Shown here: one piece after another, positions 39,295 through 48,106 of the stretch
Position numbering within the stretch: position 1 is the stretch's first letter
Layout of the letters: every line of letters starts with the position of its first letter
Assembly: GCA_963204785.1 (NCBI GenBank)
Contig: CAUJHG010000039.1
Location: forward strand, 24,469-88,468
Direction: 5' to 3'
Source of the DNA: Pseudomonadota bacterium
Lineage (GTDB): Bacteria; Pseudomonadota; Gammaproteobacteria; Burkholderiales; Burkholderiaceae_E
Length of the DNA stretch: 64,000 nt
Program-made: the position numbers and the translations under genes
Notes under the pieces: model-generated
Database searches by the model: none
Told to the model about the DNA's origin: nothing
Seen by the model: the letters and a program-made list of their open reading frames with translations, nothing else

Positions 39295-42200
39295 CTAGCC
39301 CTTTGCGGGGTGCTCCACAAGACAGCGCCGGACCTCGGCGGCGAGTTCGTCCTCCGAGTAGGGCTTGGTCAGGAAGACGTCGACGCCGGCCTCCAGCGCA
39401 AGCCTGCGATGCCGCTCTGAACTGCGCGAGGTGATCATGATCACCGGCACCCGCCGGGTCGCCTCGTCGGCGCGCAGCGCCCGGCACAGTTCGACCCCGT
39501 TCATCCGGGGCATCTCGAGATCGACGATCGCGAGCGCCGGCGGCCGGCGCTGCGCGAGTTCGAGCGCATCGACCCCGTCGCCTGCCGACTCCACCTCCAG
39601 TCCCAGGTCGCGCAGGAACAGCTCCATCGAGCGGCGCACGCTGACCGAGTCGTCCACGACCAGGCACAGCGGAAGCTGCACCGCCGGGTGCTCGCTCCAG
39701 CGCGAAGGGGCCAGCGAGTGTCCCGCGCCGAGCAGCGCCGGCAGGTCGAGCACGGTCGCGACCGCGCCGTCGCCCAGGACGGTCGCGCCTTCGACCGCCG
39801 GGATCGCCGGCAGCCACGAGGGCAGCGGACGCACCACCACGCTGCGCGTCTGCCCCGGCGCCGGCGCGAGCACCGCGTGCAGCGCGCCGTCGGCGCCCCG
39901 CACGAGCAGCGCGACCTCCTCCGTGCCCGCCTCTCGCATGACCTCGGCGCGACGCGACCCGGAAAGCCGTGCCGCCTGCGCCTCGCGCGCGAAGAACCCC
40001 TGCGGCAGCCCGATCAGCTCGTCCAGACCCGAGGCCGGCAGCAGGCCTTCCTGACCCACGAAGCGCAAGGCGCCGGCATCGTCGCGCACCGCACCGGTGG
40101 CCGGCAGGATCCGCTCGATGCCCCGGATCGACAGCGCGAGCACGTGGCTGCGCGTGCGCACCACGACCACGGGAATCGCGACCATGCCCTCGGGCAGATC
40201 GAGCTCGACAAGAAGGCCGCCCGCGGGCGAACGCGACAGCGCGATCTCGCCGCGTAGTTCACGCACCACCCGCCGCACCACTTCCAGACCGAAGCCCCTG
40301 CCCGAGAGCTGGGTGGCGTCATCGCGCGTGGTGAACCCGGGCTCCATCACCAGCGCCGCGAGCGCCGACGGCTCGGCCGGCGCTCCGGGCGCGAGCAGGC
40401 CCTGCTGCTCGGCGCGCTGGCGGATCGCATCCAGGTCCAGGCCCTGCCCGTCGTCCGAGCAGCTGATCCGCAGCCGACGACCATCGCGGCGGAAGCCGAG
40501 CGACACGCGCCCGGTCGCCGGCTTGCCGGATCGTTCGCGTTCCTGCGGCGCCTCGATGCCGTGGGCGATCGCGTTGCGCAGCAGCTGGCCGATCGGCTCG
40601 ACCAGCGACTGCAGCAGCCGCGCATCGACCTCGGTCTCCTGCCCTGAGATCTCGAGCTGTGCCGACTTGTTCGCCATGCGGGCCGCCTGGCGCACCACCC
40701 GCTGCAGCCTGGGAACGATCCCGCGCACCGGCACCATCCGCGACTGCATGACCGCCTCGCGCAGGTCGGTCTGCATGCGTTCGAGCCGACCGACCGCCTC
40801 GCCCAGGTCCGCACCCTGGCGCTCGATCTGCTGATCCATCAGCCTGGCGTCGGCAGCGGCCTCACCGATGCGCCGCGACACCGTGTGCAGTTCGTCGTAG
40901 TCGTCGAGTTCCAGCGGATCGAAGTCGCCGCGCCCCCGTCGCCCCGCGAGCGAGACGCCGCGCAGGTCGACCAGGCGCTCGAGCTCGCCGGCCAGCCCGC
41001 GCAGCCGCTCGCTGTCGCCCCTGAACGCATGCCGCAGTTCGGCGAGCTGCGCCACCTGTTCCTGGACCTGCGCGAGCAGGATTGCGGCCTCGCTGGCGAG
41101 ATCGAGCACACGATCCAGCAGCACCGAGGGGACGCGCAGCAGTTCGCCATCGACGCCCGCCGCACCGGGCACGGGAGCCTCGGGCAGGACCGGCGCGGCT
41201 GCCGGGGATGCCTGCGCCGGCGCCGGATCCTCGCCAGGCGCATCCGGCACGTTTCCGGCTCCGGTGTCCGTGGCAGGCCCTGCGATGCGGCCCTCGATCA
41301 GCTCCCCCAGGCGTCGGCACAGGCCGAGCGCATCCTCGGGCGCCGGTCCGAGCCCGGCGACCGCGTCGGTCATCTCGCCCAGGCAGTCGGACGCCTCGGC
41401 GAGCATCGCGCGCACGCTCGCATCCGGCGTCTCCCTGCGATCGCCGAGCAGCTGCAGGAGATCCTCGAGCCTGTGCGTCAGCGTCGCGATCCCGCGGATG
41501 CCGACGGTGTTCGCCGCGCCCTTGAGCGTGTGCGCGACCCGACGCGCACCGGCGAGCGCATCGTGCACCGAGGACCCGTCCTGCACGGGCTCCCCGTGCA
41601 TCGGCGCCGCAGGCGAAAGCGCGACCAGCTGCTCGATCTGCAGCGCGAACTCGGCCGACAGCGTCGGCAGTTCGCGCAGCAGGTTGTCCAGCACCGAAGG
41701 GTCGGCGTCCTCCGGAAGCGCCAGCGAGAGATCCTCCTCGTCGAGCGCCCCGTGGGCGGCCACCTGGCGCGATCCCACGATCGTCAGCGCGCCCAGCATC
41801 CCGAGGTCTGCGCGGCCTGGGAGCGCAGACCCTCCAGGCCAGCGAGGATCGGCGCAGACAGCCTGCAGGCGCTCGAGCGCCGGCGCCGCAGGCGTGGCAA
41901 AGAAGGCCGCGAGCGCCGATGTCAGGTTCCCGAGCAGCCCGACCGCCTCGTCCGCGCAGGTCTGCGGCGCATCGCGCCAGCGGCGCAGGCCCTCGCGACA
42001 GGGTTCGAGCAGCTGCGCGGCCGGTGCAAGGCCGACGTAGCCCATCGCCGCGGCGAGGTTGCCCAGGCGCTGCTCGCACAGATCGGCGAGATCGGCGACG
42101 GCCGCGACTTCGGGACCCGCGGGCGGCAGCCGGATCGACGCGAGCGGCACGATCACCTCGCTCGACAGCGCGTCCACTGCCTCGGCCAGCATCGCCAGTT

Positions 42201-42771
42201 CGTCGAGCGCGACCGTGGCCGGCGCCAGGCTGCTGCCGTCGGCGCCGGCGTCGGCGCCCGGACCGGCCGGGTCGACCTGCGCCGACGATGTGACAGGGGT
42301 TTCGAGCCGTGCATTCGCCTCTTCGGCCATCGCCGAGATGCGGCCCGCGTCCTCCCGCAGGCGGTTGGCGATCATGTCCACGAACTGCGCAGGCACCGCC
42401 GGCAGCCCGGGCCAGCGCTGCAGGTCGAAGACCAGTTCGACCGCCTCCTGCGGCGATGCATGCCCGGCGCAGAAGGCGATGAGCTGCGCGATCCAGGCCT
42501 CGACGCGCTCGCGCGCCGCCGGCCAGGCCCCGCCTTCGGCCTCCCGCTGCAGGTGGGGGAGCAGCAGCGTGGCCAGGTAGTTGACGCTGCGCACGCCGAG
42601 CGCATCGGCCTCCTGCGCGCAGCGCGTGATCGCCTGCCCGAGCCGCGCGACCAGCTGCGCCGGCGCCGCCGCGTCGTGATCCTCGAACAGGGGATCGAGC
42701 AGCGCGACCGACGCGCGGTTCAGCCGCTCGAAGGCATCACCCTCGCCCACCTGCGACCCTGCCCTGCTCAT
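39295..42771 (-). CDS. Hybrid chemosensory histidine kinase (ChpA/PilL-like CheA)
   Basis: An 1158-aa CheA-type kinase fused to a receiver. Residues 1-400 hold degenerate helical Hpt-like repeats. One clear Hpt follows with phospho-acceptor His414 in VAHTLKGAANTVG. The dimerisation/HATPase part has the N-box NAIAHGIEAP (about 733), the G1 box DDGQGLD (about 775) and GRGFGLEVVRRVV (about 825). A CheW-like domain is at about 860-1020, and a C-terminal REC at about 1035-1150 with phospho-Asp1084 in AIVDLEMPRMNG and the switch region VIMITSR. ATG at 42771 overlaps the receptor stop by 4 bases. A longer upstream frame only shadows the receptor gene. The architecture matches ChpA of type IV pilus systems. 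Confidence 0.9.
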   Translation of the reverse strand: MSRAGSQVGEGDAFERLNRASVALLDPLFEDHDAAAPAQLVARLGQAITRCAQEADALGVRSVNYLATLLLPHLQREAEGGAWPAARERVEAWIAQLIAFCAGHASPQEAVELVFDLQRWPGLPAVPAQFVDMIANRLREDAGRISAMAEEANARLETPVTSSAQVDPAGPGADAGADGSSLAPATVALDELAMLAEAVDALSSEVIVPLASIRLPPAGPEVAAVADLADLCEQRLGNLAAAMGYVGLAPAAQLLEPCREGLRRWRDAPQTCADEAVGLLGNLTSALAAFFATPAAPALERLQAVCADPRWPGGSALPGRADLGMLGALTIVGSRQVAAHGALDEEDLSLALPEDADPSVLDNLLRELPTLSAEFALQIEQLVALSPAAPMHGEPVQDGSSVHDALAGARRVAHTLKGAANTVGIRGIATLTHRLEDLLQLLGDRRETPDASVRAMLAEASDCLGEMTDAVAGLGPAPEDALGLCRRLGELIEGRIAGPATDTGAGNVPDAPGEDPAPAQASPAAAPVLPEAPVPGAAGVDGELLRVPSVLLDRVLDLASEAAILLAQVQEQVAQLAELRHAFRGDSERLRGLAGELERLVDLRGVSLAGRRGRGDFDPLELDDYDELHTVSRRIGEAAADARLMDQQIERQGADLGEAVGRLERMQTDLREAVMQSRMVPVRGIVPRLQRVVRQAARMANKSAQLEISGQETEVDARLLQSLVEPIGQLLRNAIAHGIEAPQERERSGKPATGRVSLGFRRDGRRLRISCSDDGQGLDLDAIRQRAEQQGLLAPGAPAEPSALAALVMEPGFTTRDDATQLSGRGFGLEVVRRVVRELRGEIALSRSPAGGLLVELDLPEGMVAIPVVVVRTRSHVLALSIRGIERILPATGAVRDDAGALRFVGQEGLLPASGLDELIGLPQGFFAREAQAARLSGSRRAEVMREAGTEEVALLVRGADGALHAVLAPAPGQTRSVVVRPLPSWLPAIPAVEGATVLGDGAVATVLDLPALLGAGHSLAPSRWSEHPAVQLPLCLVVDDSVSVRRSMELFLRDLGLEVESAGDGVDALELAQRRPPALAIVDLEMPRMNGVELCRALRADEATRRVPVIMITSRSSERHRRLALEAGVDVFLTKPYSEDELAAEVRRCLVEHPAKG

Positions 42772-44159
42772 CGATCGCTCACCTTGAACACGCTGATCTC
42801 GCGCATCAGTGCCTTGGCGCTCTCGACCAGCCTCAGCGTCTCGGTCGCCTGGTGGGAGAGCTGCCGCGCAGTCTCGCTGCTCGCCTCCTGGATGATCCGC
42901 GCCCGCTCCTGCAGCGCCGCGCCCACCTTGGCCTGCTCCGCGGAGGTGCGTGCGATCTCGCGCACGGTCGCCGCGAGCGCGTCGGTCTCCTCGCGGGTGC
43001 GCAGCATGCCGCTGCCTGCCTCCTCGGAGAGCCGGCTGACCTGGACGATCCGCGAGATCGCCTGGTTCATCGCGATCACGGTGTCGCCGGTCTCGGCCTG
43101 GATCGCGCCGACCAGTTCGCCGATCTCGGCGGTGGCCTCGCGCGCCGACTCCGACAGGCGCTTGACCTCGTCGGCGACGATCGCGAAGCTGCGCCCCGCG
43201 GAGCCGGCTGCTGCGGCCCGCATCGACGCGTTCAGCGCCAGGATTCCGGTGCGCTCGGCGATGTCCCGGATGATCCCGACCACCTGCCCGACCTCCTGCG
43301 AACGCTCGCCCAGGCGCTTGATCCGCTTCTCGGTTTCGCGGATCAGGGCCCGCGAACTGGCGATCCCCTGGGCCGTGCCGTCCACCGTGCGCATCGCCTC
43401 TCCCGCGGCGGCCACTGCCCGGCCGGCAGCGTCGTTGCAGGTCCGCGCGCGCTCGGCGATCGCATCGAGCGCCTGGGCCGCCGCAGCGAGTTCGCGTGCA
43501 GCGAACTCCACTTCCCGCTGCTCGCGCGCCGCGGCCCGACTCGCGGTGTCCGACTGGCTCTTGACCGCGACCGTCGCCCGCGCGACCTCCTGCGAGACGG
43601 TCCGCACACTGAGCAGCAGGCTGCGCGTCTCCTCGGTGAGCAGGTTCAGCGCGTCGGCGATCGCACCGGTGACGTTCTCGGTCACCGGCACGCGGATCGT
43701 CAGGTCCTTGCTCGTGGCGATGGTGCCGACCGCCTGCATGATCTCGATCACCGAGTCGTTGAGCGCCTCGCTGTCGCGCGCGGCCCGCTGCAGACCCTCG
43801 ATGCGGCGATCGAGGAAGCGATCGAGAGCGCTTCCGAGCGCGCCGAGGTCCTCCCCGGCCGGCAGGCGGGTGCGCGCGCCGAGTTCGCCTTCGGTCAGCG
43901 CCTCGATCACCTCGGCGAGCCGCACGCTCGGACGATCGACCGTCCGCGCGAACCAGCGTGCCAGCACGACCGCGAGCACGGCGCCGCAGCCCAGTGCCAG
44001 CCCCGCGGTCGCCCAGAGCGCCCCGCCCTCGGGCAGCGCCCCCAGCGCCGCGAGCGCGGCGAGCATCAGCGCCACCGGCAGCAGGCCGGTCAGCCCCGCC
44101 AGCACGCGCAGGCGCAAGGACAGCCGCGCGCTGGTCGACCGGAAGTCGAGATCGTCCAT
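42768..44159 (-). CDS. PilJ-like methyl-accepting receptor
   Basis: A 463-aa receptor with two closely spaced membrane helices (about residues 20-42 and 48-66) and almost no periplasmic loop, so it probably senses an intramembrane or cytoplasmic signal. A HAMP-like segment (RLAEVIEALTEGELGARTRL) precedes a long coiled coil. The signalling tip is GILALNASMRAAAAGSAGRSFAIVADE with the Asn of the tip conserved, but Glu and Arg of the classical AAIEAARAGE are replaced, as in PilJ-type receptors. It overlaps the kinase gene by 4 bases and abuts the cheW-like gene directly. Confidence 0.87.
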   Translation of the reverse strand: MDDLDFRSTSARLSLRLRVLAGLTGLLPVALMLAALAALGALPEGGALWATAGLALGCGAVLAVVLARWFARTVDRPSVRLAEVIEALTEGELGARTRLPAGEDLGALGSALDRFLDRRIEGLQRAARDSEALNDSVIEIMQAVGTIATSKDLTIRVPVTENVTGAIADALNLLTEETRSLLLSVRTVSQEVARATVAVKSQSDTASRAAAREQREVEFAARELAAAAQALDAIAERARTCNDAAGRAVAAAGEAMRTVDGTAQGIASSRALIRETEKRIKRLGERSQEVGQVVGIIRDIAERTGILALNASMRAAAAGSAGRSFAIVADEVKRLSESAREATAEIGELVGAIQAETGDTVIAMNQAISRIVQVSRLSEEAGSGMLRTREETDALAATVREIARTSAEQAKVGAALQERARIIQEASSETARQLSHQATETLRLVESAKALMREISVFKVSDR

Positions 44160-44633
44160 TCAGCGACCCGCCAGCGCCTCGAACAGCCGGCGCGGCTCGA
44201 AGCTCCACCACAGCACGCCCGGCTCCTCGGCATCGGCGAAGGCCTGGTCGAGCACGCCGGCGAAGCCTGCCGCAGGCGGAATCGCCGCGGCCTGCTGCGC
44301 GCCGAGGCGAACCGGCTGCGGCGGCGCGTCCACCGCCAGCGCCGCCGCCTCCGGAGGGGCGCCGATCACCAGCAGGGCCTGTCGCGGCGTCGGCGAGCGC
44401 CCCTGCCCGTCCGCTACCGCGGGGTCCAGGACCACCACCGGCTGACCGCGCACCTGGGCCAGCCCCAGGACCCCCTGGGCGGCCCCCGGAAGAGGGAACA
44501 CGCTCGCCGCCTGGACGTGCTCGAGCGCGGTCTGCGGCAGCAGCAGGGATACGCCGGCGACCCGCACGCCGAAGCGGCGCTGCTGCCCGTCGTGCTGCCG
44601 GTCGCGGTCCTCGTGCACCGGATCAGTCGGCAT
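44160..44633 (-). CDS. CheW/PilI-like coupling protein
   Basis: A 157-aa single-domain CheW-like adaptor linking receptor and kinase. It shows the CheW pattern FGVRVAGVSLLLPQTALEHV, then VFPLPGAAQGVLGLAQVRGQPVVVLD, with LLVIGAPPEAAALAVD later. The sequence is divergent but the fold pattern and position between a receptor and a response regulator make PilI the best match. It starts inside the upstream regulator gene (11-base overlap) and ends with its TGA directly against the receptor ATG. Confidence 0.8.
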   Translation of the reverse strand: MPTDPVHEDRDRQHDGQQRRFGVRVAGVSLLLPQTALEHVQAASVFPLPGAAQGVLGLAQVRGQPVVVLDPAVADGQGRSPTPRQALLVIGAPPEAAALAVDAPPQPVRLGAQQAAAIPPAAGFAGVLDQAFADAEEPGVLWWSFEPRRLFEALAGR

Positions 44634-44991
44634 GCCTGAGCGCTCCCAGGAGCTGGGATGCGGTGAAGGGCTTGCCGATCAGCTCCCGCGCTCCCTGGGT
44701 GCGGGCCCAGACCTGGTCGGCACGCTGGCACTTGGTCGATACGAACACCACCGGGATCGCGCGGGTTCCCGGGTCGCCCGCGAGCCGGCGGCAGGCTTCG
44801 AAGCCATCCATTCCCGGCATCACGATGTCCATGAAGATGATCTCCGGCTGTTCGATGCGGGCCCGCTCCAGCGCGTCGCTGCCGTTTGCCGCACTGCTCA
44901 CCCGCCATCCGGCACCGCTCAGGATCGCGGCGATCCGCTCGCGTTCCGGCGCGAAGTCGTCGACCACCAGGGCGAGCCGCTCCCTGCTCAT
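44623..44991 (-). CDS. PilH-like single-domain response regulator
   Basis: A stand-alone receiver of 122 aa. Acidic pocket LALVVDDFAPERERI, phospho-acceptor Asp in IIFMDIVMPGMDGFEA (about residue 52), switch Thr/Ser in VVFVSTKCQRAD and Lys in ELIGKPF. The phrase STKCQRADQVWA is reminiscent of PilH. ATG at 44991 was chosen as the start of the domain; about 31 in-frame codons upstream overlap the PilG-like gene and carry no domain. It is probably a phosphate sink or motor output of the kinase downstream. Confidence 0.88.
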   Translation of the reverse strand: MSRERLALVVDDFAPERERIAAILSGAGWRVSSAANGSDALERARIEQPEIIFMDIVMPGMDGFEACRRLAGDPGTRAIPVVFVSTKCQRADQVWARTQGARELIGKPFTASQLLGALRHAD

Positions 44992-45013
44992 CCGTGCGTC
45001 CCGGCGATGCCGC

Positions 45014-46501
45014 TCAGCGCCCGAAGAAACGCGCGACACGCGAACGCACCGGCGCCGGGCGCTCCGGCGCGCCCCCCTGGGCATCGTCCGGACTGCGAAC
45101 GAGCCCGGCGAGGTCGTCGATCGCCAGCGAGCGCCGCAACTGCCGCAGCACCGCCGCCTCCAGCGCCCGGAAGGGAACGGGCTTGGTCAGGTAGGTGTCG
45201 CAGCCCGCCAGCGCGCCGCGAGCCAGGTCGAAGGGCGAGGAACGGCTGGTCAGGATGATCACCGGCAGGCCGCGCAGACGCCGATCGCGCCTGATCTCGC
45301 GCGTGAGCTTGTAGCCGTCCATGTCCGGCATCACGACGTCGACCAGCACCAGGTCGTAGTGCAGCTCCTCGAGCCGGTCCAGCGCCTCGGCCGCACTGGA
45401 AGCGGCATCGCAGGCCAGTCCGAGCCGCTCGAAGGCCATGGCGAGCTGCCTGCGCACCGTCGGGCTGTCGTCGACGACGAGCACGCGCAGGCGTCCCGCC
45501 CCCTCTGTCGATGGTGCGCGCGGAAACTGCAGCAGGTTCGAGCGCGGCTGGGGCTGCGCCGTCTCGGGCAGCGGCGACTCGGGACGCGGCGGGCCGCGAT
45601 GCATCGGCTCGGGAAGCGGTTGACGGCCCATCGACTCGCGGTGGGTGGGCTCGCGGTGCATCGGCTCCGGTGGCGGCTCCGGTGGCGGCTCCGGGAGCGC
45701 CGCCTCGGGGTGCACCGCTGTCGGCAGGGACGGCTCCTGGGTCGCGCGAGGGGCTTGCGCCGCCGGCAAGGCACTGTGCGTCGCCGCGCCGGTCGCCATC
45801 CCCGCCAGGGCATCGGGGTTCTCGGAACCACCGGTGACGCGAGGGCATCGAGGCGCGCCCGGGGCCTGCGATACCCCTGAGGGCTGCGGCGCAGTCGACG
45901 CCTCGGACACCCCCGCTTCGGCAGGGGCCTGCCGCACCGGCGTCGCGGCAGGATGCACTGCGCCAGGGAACACTGCCGCGGTGGATTCCCTGACGGGAGG
46001 CGCTGAAATCCGGGTGGCTGCTGCGGTGGAGGCTGCTGCGGTGGAGGCTGCGGCGGTGGAGGCTGCTGCGGTGGAGGCTGCGGCGGCAGGCTCCGCCGCG
46101 GCGGGTGCCGCAGCCGGCCGCGCAGCGATGCCGGCGCCACCCGCGGCGGGCTCCTGCGCCGGCAGCAGTTCCGTCTCGACCACGCGATTGAGGATGGGCA
46201 ACAGTTGCAGGGTCAGCCGATCGATCGAGATCGCGTGTCGCGAACTGCTCGTCGCCCCGCGCGGGACAGCATCGATCACCGGAACCGGAGCGATCGATTC
46301 GCCCACGCGCTCGATCGCCTCGAGCCCCTGCGCCTCGGTCCGGTTCGCGATCAGGATGTCGACGCCGTCGGTCTCGACGCGTGCCACCAGCCTGAATTCG
46401 TAGCGGTTGTACTGACTGTGCCGGAAGACGATCTCGATGAGCCGCCAGTCCCGGGGATCGAGGCCCGCGGCCCCCACCCTGAATACCGATTTTTCGTGCA
46501 T
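45014..46501 (-). CDS. PilG-like response regulator with extra N-terminal domain
   Basis: A 495-aa protein in three parts. Residues 1-110 form a compact domain I cannot name (starts MHEKSVFRVGAAGLDPRDWR, includes YEFRLVARVETDGVDILIAN). Residues about 115-330 are an Ala/Pro/Glu-rich linker with four AAAST-type tandem units. Residues about 338-460 are a canonical receiver with VLVVDDSPTVRRQ, phospho-Asp388 in LVLVDVVMPDMDGYKL, VIILTSRSSPFD and YLTKPV. The receiver resembles PilG, normally only about 135 aa. It is the first gene of the operon. A GGGAG precedes the ATG by about 10 bases. Confidence 0.83.
   Translation of the reverse strand: MHEKSVFRVGAAGLDPRDWRLIEIVFRHSQYNRYEFRLVARVETDGVDILIANRTEAQGLEAIERVGESIAPVPVIDAVPRGATSSSRHAISIDRLTLQLLPILNRVVETELLPAQEPAAGGAGIAARPAAAPAAAEPAAAASTAAASTAAASTAAASTAAATRISAPPVRESTAAVFPGAVHPAATPVRQAPAEAGVSEASTAPQPSGVSQAPGAPRCPRVTGGSENPDALAGMATGAATHSALPAAQAPRATQEPSLPTAVHPEAALPEPPPEPPPEPMHREPTHRESMGRQPLPEPMHRGPPRPESPLPETAQPQPRSNLLQFPRAPSTEGAGRLRVLVVDDSPTVRRQLAMAFERLGLACDAASSAAEALDRLEELHYDLVLVDVVMPDMDGYKLTREIRRDRRLRGLPVIILTSRSSPFDLARGALAGCDTYLTKPVPFRALEAAVLRQLRRSLAIDDLAGLVRSPDDAQGGAPERPAPVRSRVARFFGR
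46017..46076. repeat. 15-bp tandem repeat coding the linker of the PilG-like protein
   Basis: Four consecutive copies of a 15-base unit (plus-strand form GCTGCTGCGGTGGAG, third copy with GCTGCGGCGG). In the minus-strand reading frame each unit codes five residues of the AAAST type. Unit length is a multiple of three, so copy number can change without a frameshift. Confidence 0.85.
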
Positions 46502-46744
46502 CCTCGTCGCTCCCGCCGCGCCCAGGCACCCCGACCGGTGGCGCCTTCCGGGCGCGGTGAGCCTGCGGATCCGCCCGCCTGCGTCATCCGCATTTTCACA
46601 GCGCCCGGCCGGCAGCGTAATCGCTGGTGTCGCGTTTCACCAACCGTTCGCACGCGATCCGACGATCGGCACGGCGCAATCGCTCGTCGGCAAGGGTCGC
46701 TCCGGCCCCGTCGCACACCGCTCGGATCGGCTCCGGCTGCGTGC

Positions 46745-46750
46745 TAGCAT
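46745..46750 (+). promoter_or_regulatory. Possible -10 element of metY
   Basis: TAGCAT preceded by TGC lies only 6 bases before the metY ATG at 46757. If it is the -10, the transcript would begin at or next to the start codon, giving a leaderless message. This agrees with the absence of any purine-rich ribosome site there. The rest of the 255-base gap to the PilG-like gene holds no recognisable element. Confidence 0.35.
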
Positions 46751-46756
46751 CCTCGC

Positions 46757-48052
46757 ATGAGCCAACGCGACTACCACGGATTCGACACGCTCGCGCTGCA
46801 CGCCGGCGCCCTGCCCGACTCCGACTTCGGCGCCCGCGCCACCCCAATCTACCTGTCGACGGCCTTCACGTTCCGGGACGCAGACCAGGCGGCGTCGCTG
46901 TTCAACATGGAACAGTCCGGCCACGTCTACTCCCGGATCAGCAACCCCACGGTGGCGGTGCTCGAGGAGCGGATCTCGGCGCTCGAGCGCGGGGTCGGGG
47001 CGATCGCCACCGCGAGCGGCCAGGCGGCGCTGCACCTGGCGATCGCAACGCTCGCCGGCGCCGGCGCCCACATCGTGGCCTCGCGGGCCCTGTACGGCGG
47101 CTCGCACAACCTGCTGCAGTACACGCTGAAGCGCTTCGGCATCGAGACCAGCTTCGTCGATCCGCGCGACCTCTCCGCCTGGCGCGCAGCGCTGCGTCCC
47201 GAGACGCGCCTGCTGTTCGGCGAGACGCTCGGCAACCCCGGCCTGGACGTGCTGGACATCCCGGCAGTGGCCGAGATTGCCCACGCGCACCGCGTGCCGC
47301 TGCTCGTGGACTCCACCTTCACCACTCCCTGGCTGATCCGCCCCTTCGATCACGGCGCCGACCTCGTCTACCACTCGGCCACCAAGTTCCTGTGCGGCCA
47401 CGGCACCGTGGTCGGCGGGCTCCTCGTGGACTCGGGCAGCTTCGACTGGCTCGCCTCCGGCAAGTTCCCGGAGCTCACCGAACCCTACGAGGGCTTCCAC
47501 GGCATGGTGTTCGCCGAGGAGTCCACGGTCGCCCCCTTCCTGCTGCGGGCGCGGCGCGAGGGCCTGCGCGACTTCGGCGCCTGCCTGAGCCCGATGAACG
47601 CCTTCCAGATCCTCCAGGGGATCGAGACCCTGTCGCTGCGCATGGCGCGCCACGTCGAGAACGCGCTGAAGGTCGCCGAGTTCCTCGCCGGCCACCCGAT
47701 GGTCGCGCGGGTCTCCTACCCGATGCTCGATTCGCATTCGGACCACGCGCTGGCGCGGCGGCTGATGCCGCGCGGCGCGGGTGCGGTCTTCAGCTTCGAC
47801 CTCGCCGGCGACCGCGCCGCAGGGCGGCGCTTCGTCGAGGCGCTGCAGCTGTTCTCGCACCTGGCCAACGTGGGCGACGCCCGCTCGCTGGTGATCCACC
47901 CGGCCTCGACCACGCACTTCCGGATGGACGCCGCCGCGCTGGCCGCAGCCGGGATCGGCGAAGGCACGCTGCGCCTGTCGGTCGGGCTGGAGGATCCCGA
48001 TGACCTGATCGACGACCTCAAGCGCGCCTTCAGGGCCGCCGGCAAGGCGTGA
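46757..48052 (+). CDS. metY: O-acetylhomoserine (or O-succinylhomoserine) sulfhydrylase
   Basis: A PLP enzyme of the Cys/Met metabolism family, 431 aa, making homocysteine from activated homoserine and sulfide. Signatures: DTLALHAGA at the start, PIYLSTAFTF, GHVYSRISNPTVAVLE, ASGQAALHLAI, and the PLP lysine in YHSATKFLCGHGTVVGG. The C-terminal TTHFRMDAAALAAAGI is typical of the MetY/MetZ group. The choice between acetyl- and succinyl-homoserine as substrate cannot be made from sequence. The gene stands alone, divergent from the chemosensory operon. Confidence 0.88.
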   Translation: MSQRDYHGFDTLALHAGALPDSDFGARATPIYLSTAFTFRDADQAASLFNMEQSGHVYSRISNPTVAVLEERISALERGVGAIATASGQAALHLAIATLAGAGAHIVASRALYGGSHNLLQYTLKRFGIETSFVDPRDLSAWRAALRPETRLLFGETLGNPGLDVLDIPAVAEIAHAHRVPLLVDSTFTTPWLIRPFDHGADLVYHSATKFLCGHGTVVGGLLVDSGSFDWLASGKFPELTEPYEGFHGMVFAEESTVAPFLLRARREGLRDFGACLSPMNAFQILQGIETLSLRMARHVENALKVAEFLAGHPMVARVSYPMLDSHSDHALARRLMPRGAGAVFSFDLAGDRAAGRRFVEALQLFSHLANVGDARSLVIHPASTTHFRMDAAALAAAGIGEGTLRLSVGLEDPDDLIDDLKRAFRAAGKA

Positions 48053-48106
48053 GCCGGTTTCGCCACCTCCGCCGCGCCGCGAAGCCCGTCACAGGAGACT
48101 GACCCG

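Noticed and set aside
42772..44211. Upstream extension of the hybrid CheA frame
   Set aside because: The frame stays open through the receptor gene but encodes Arg/Gly-rich nonsense. The real start overlaps the receptor stop as ATGA.
46017..46076. CRISPR-like array
   Set aside because: 15-bp units are contiguous with no spacers and code an in-frame linker.
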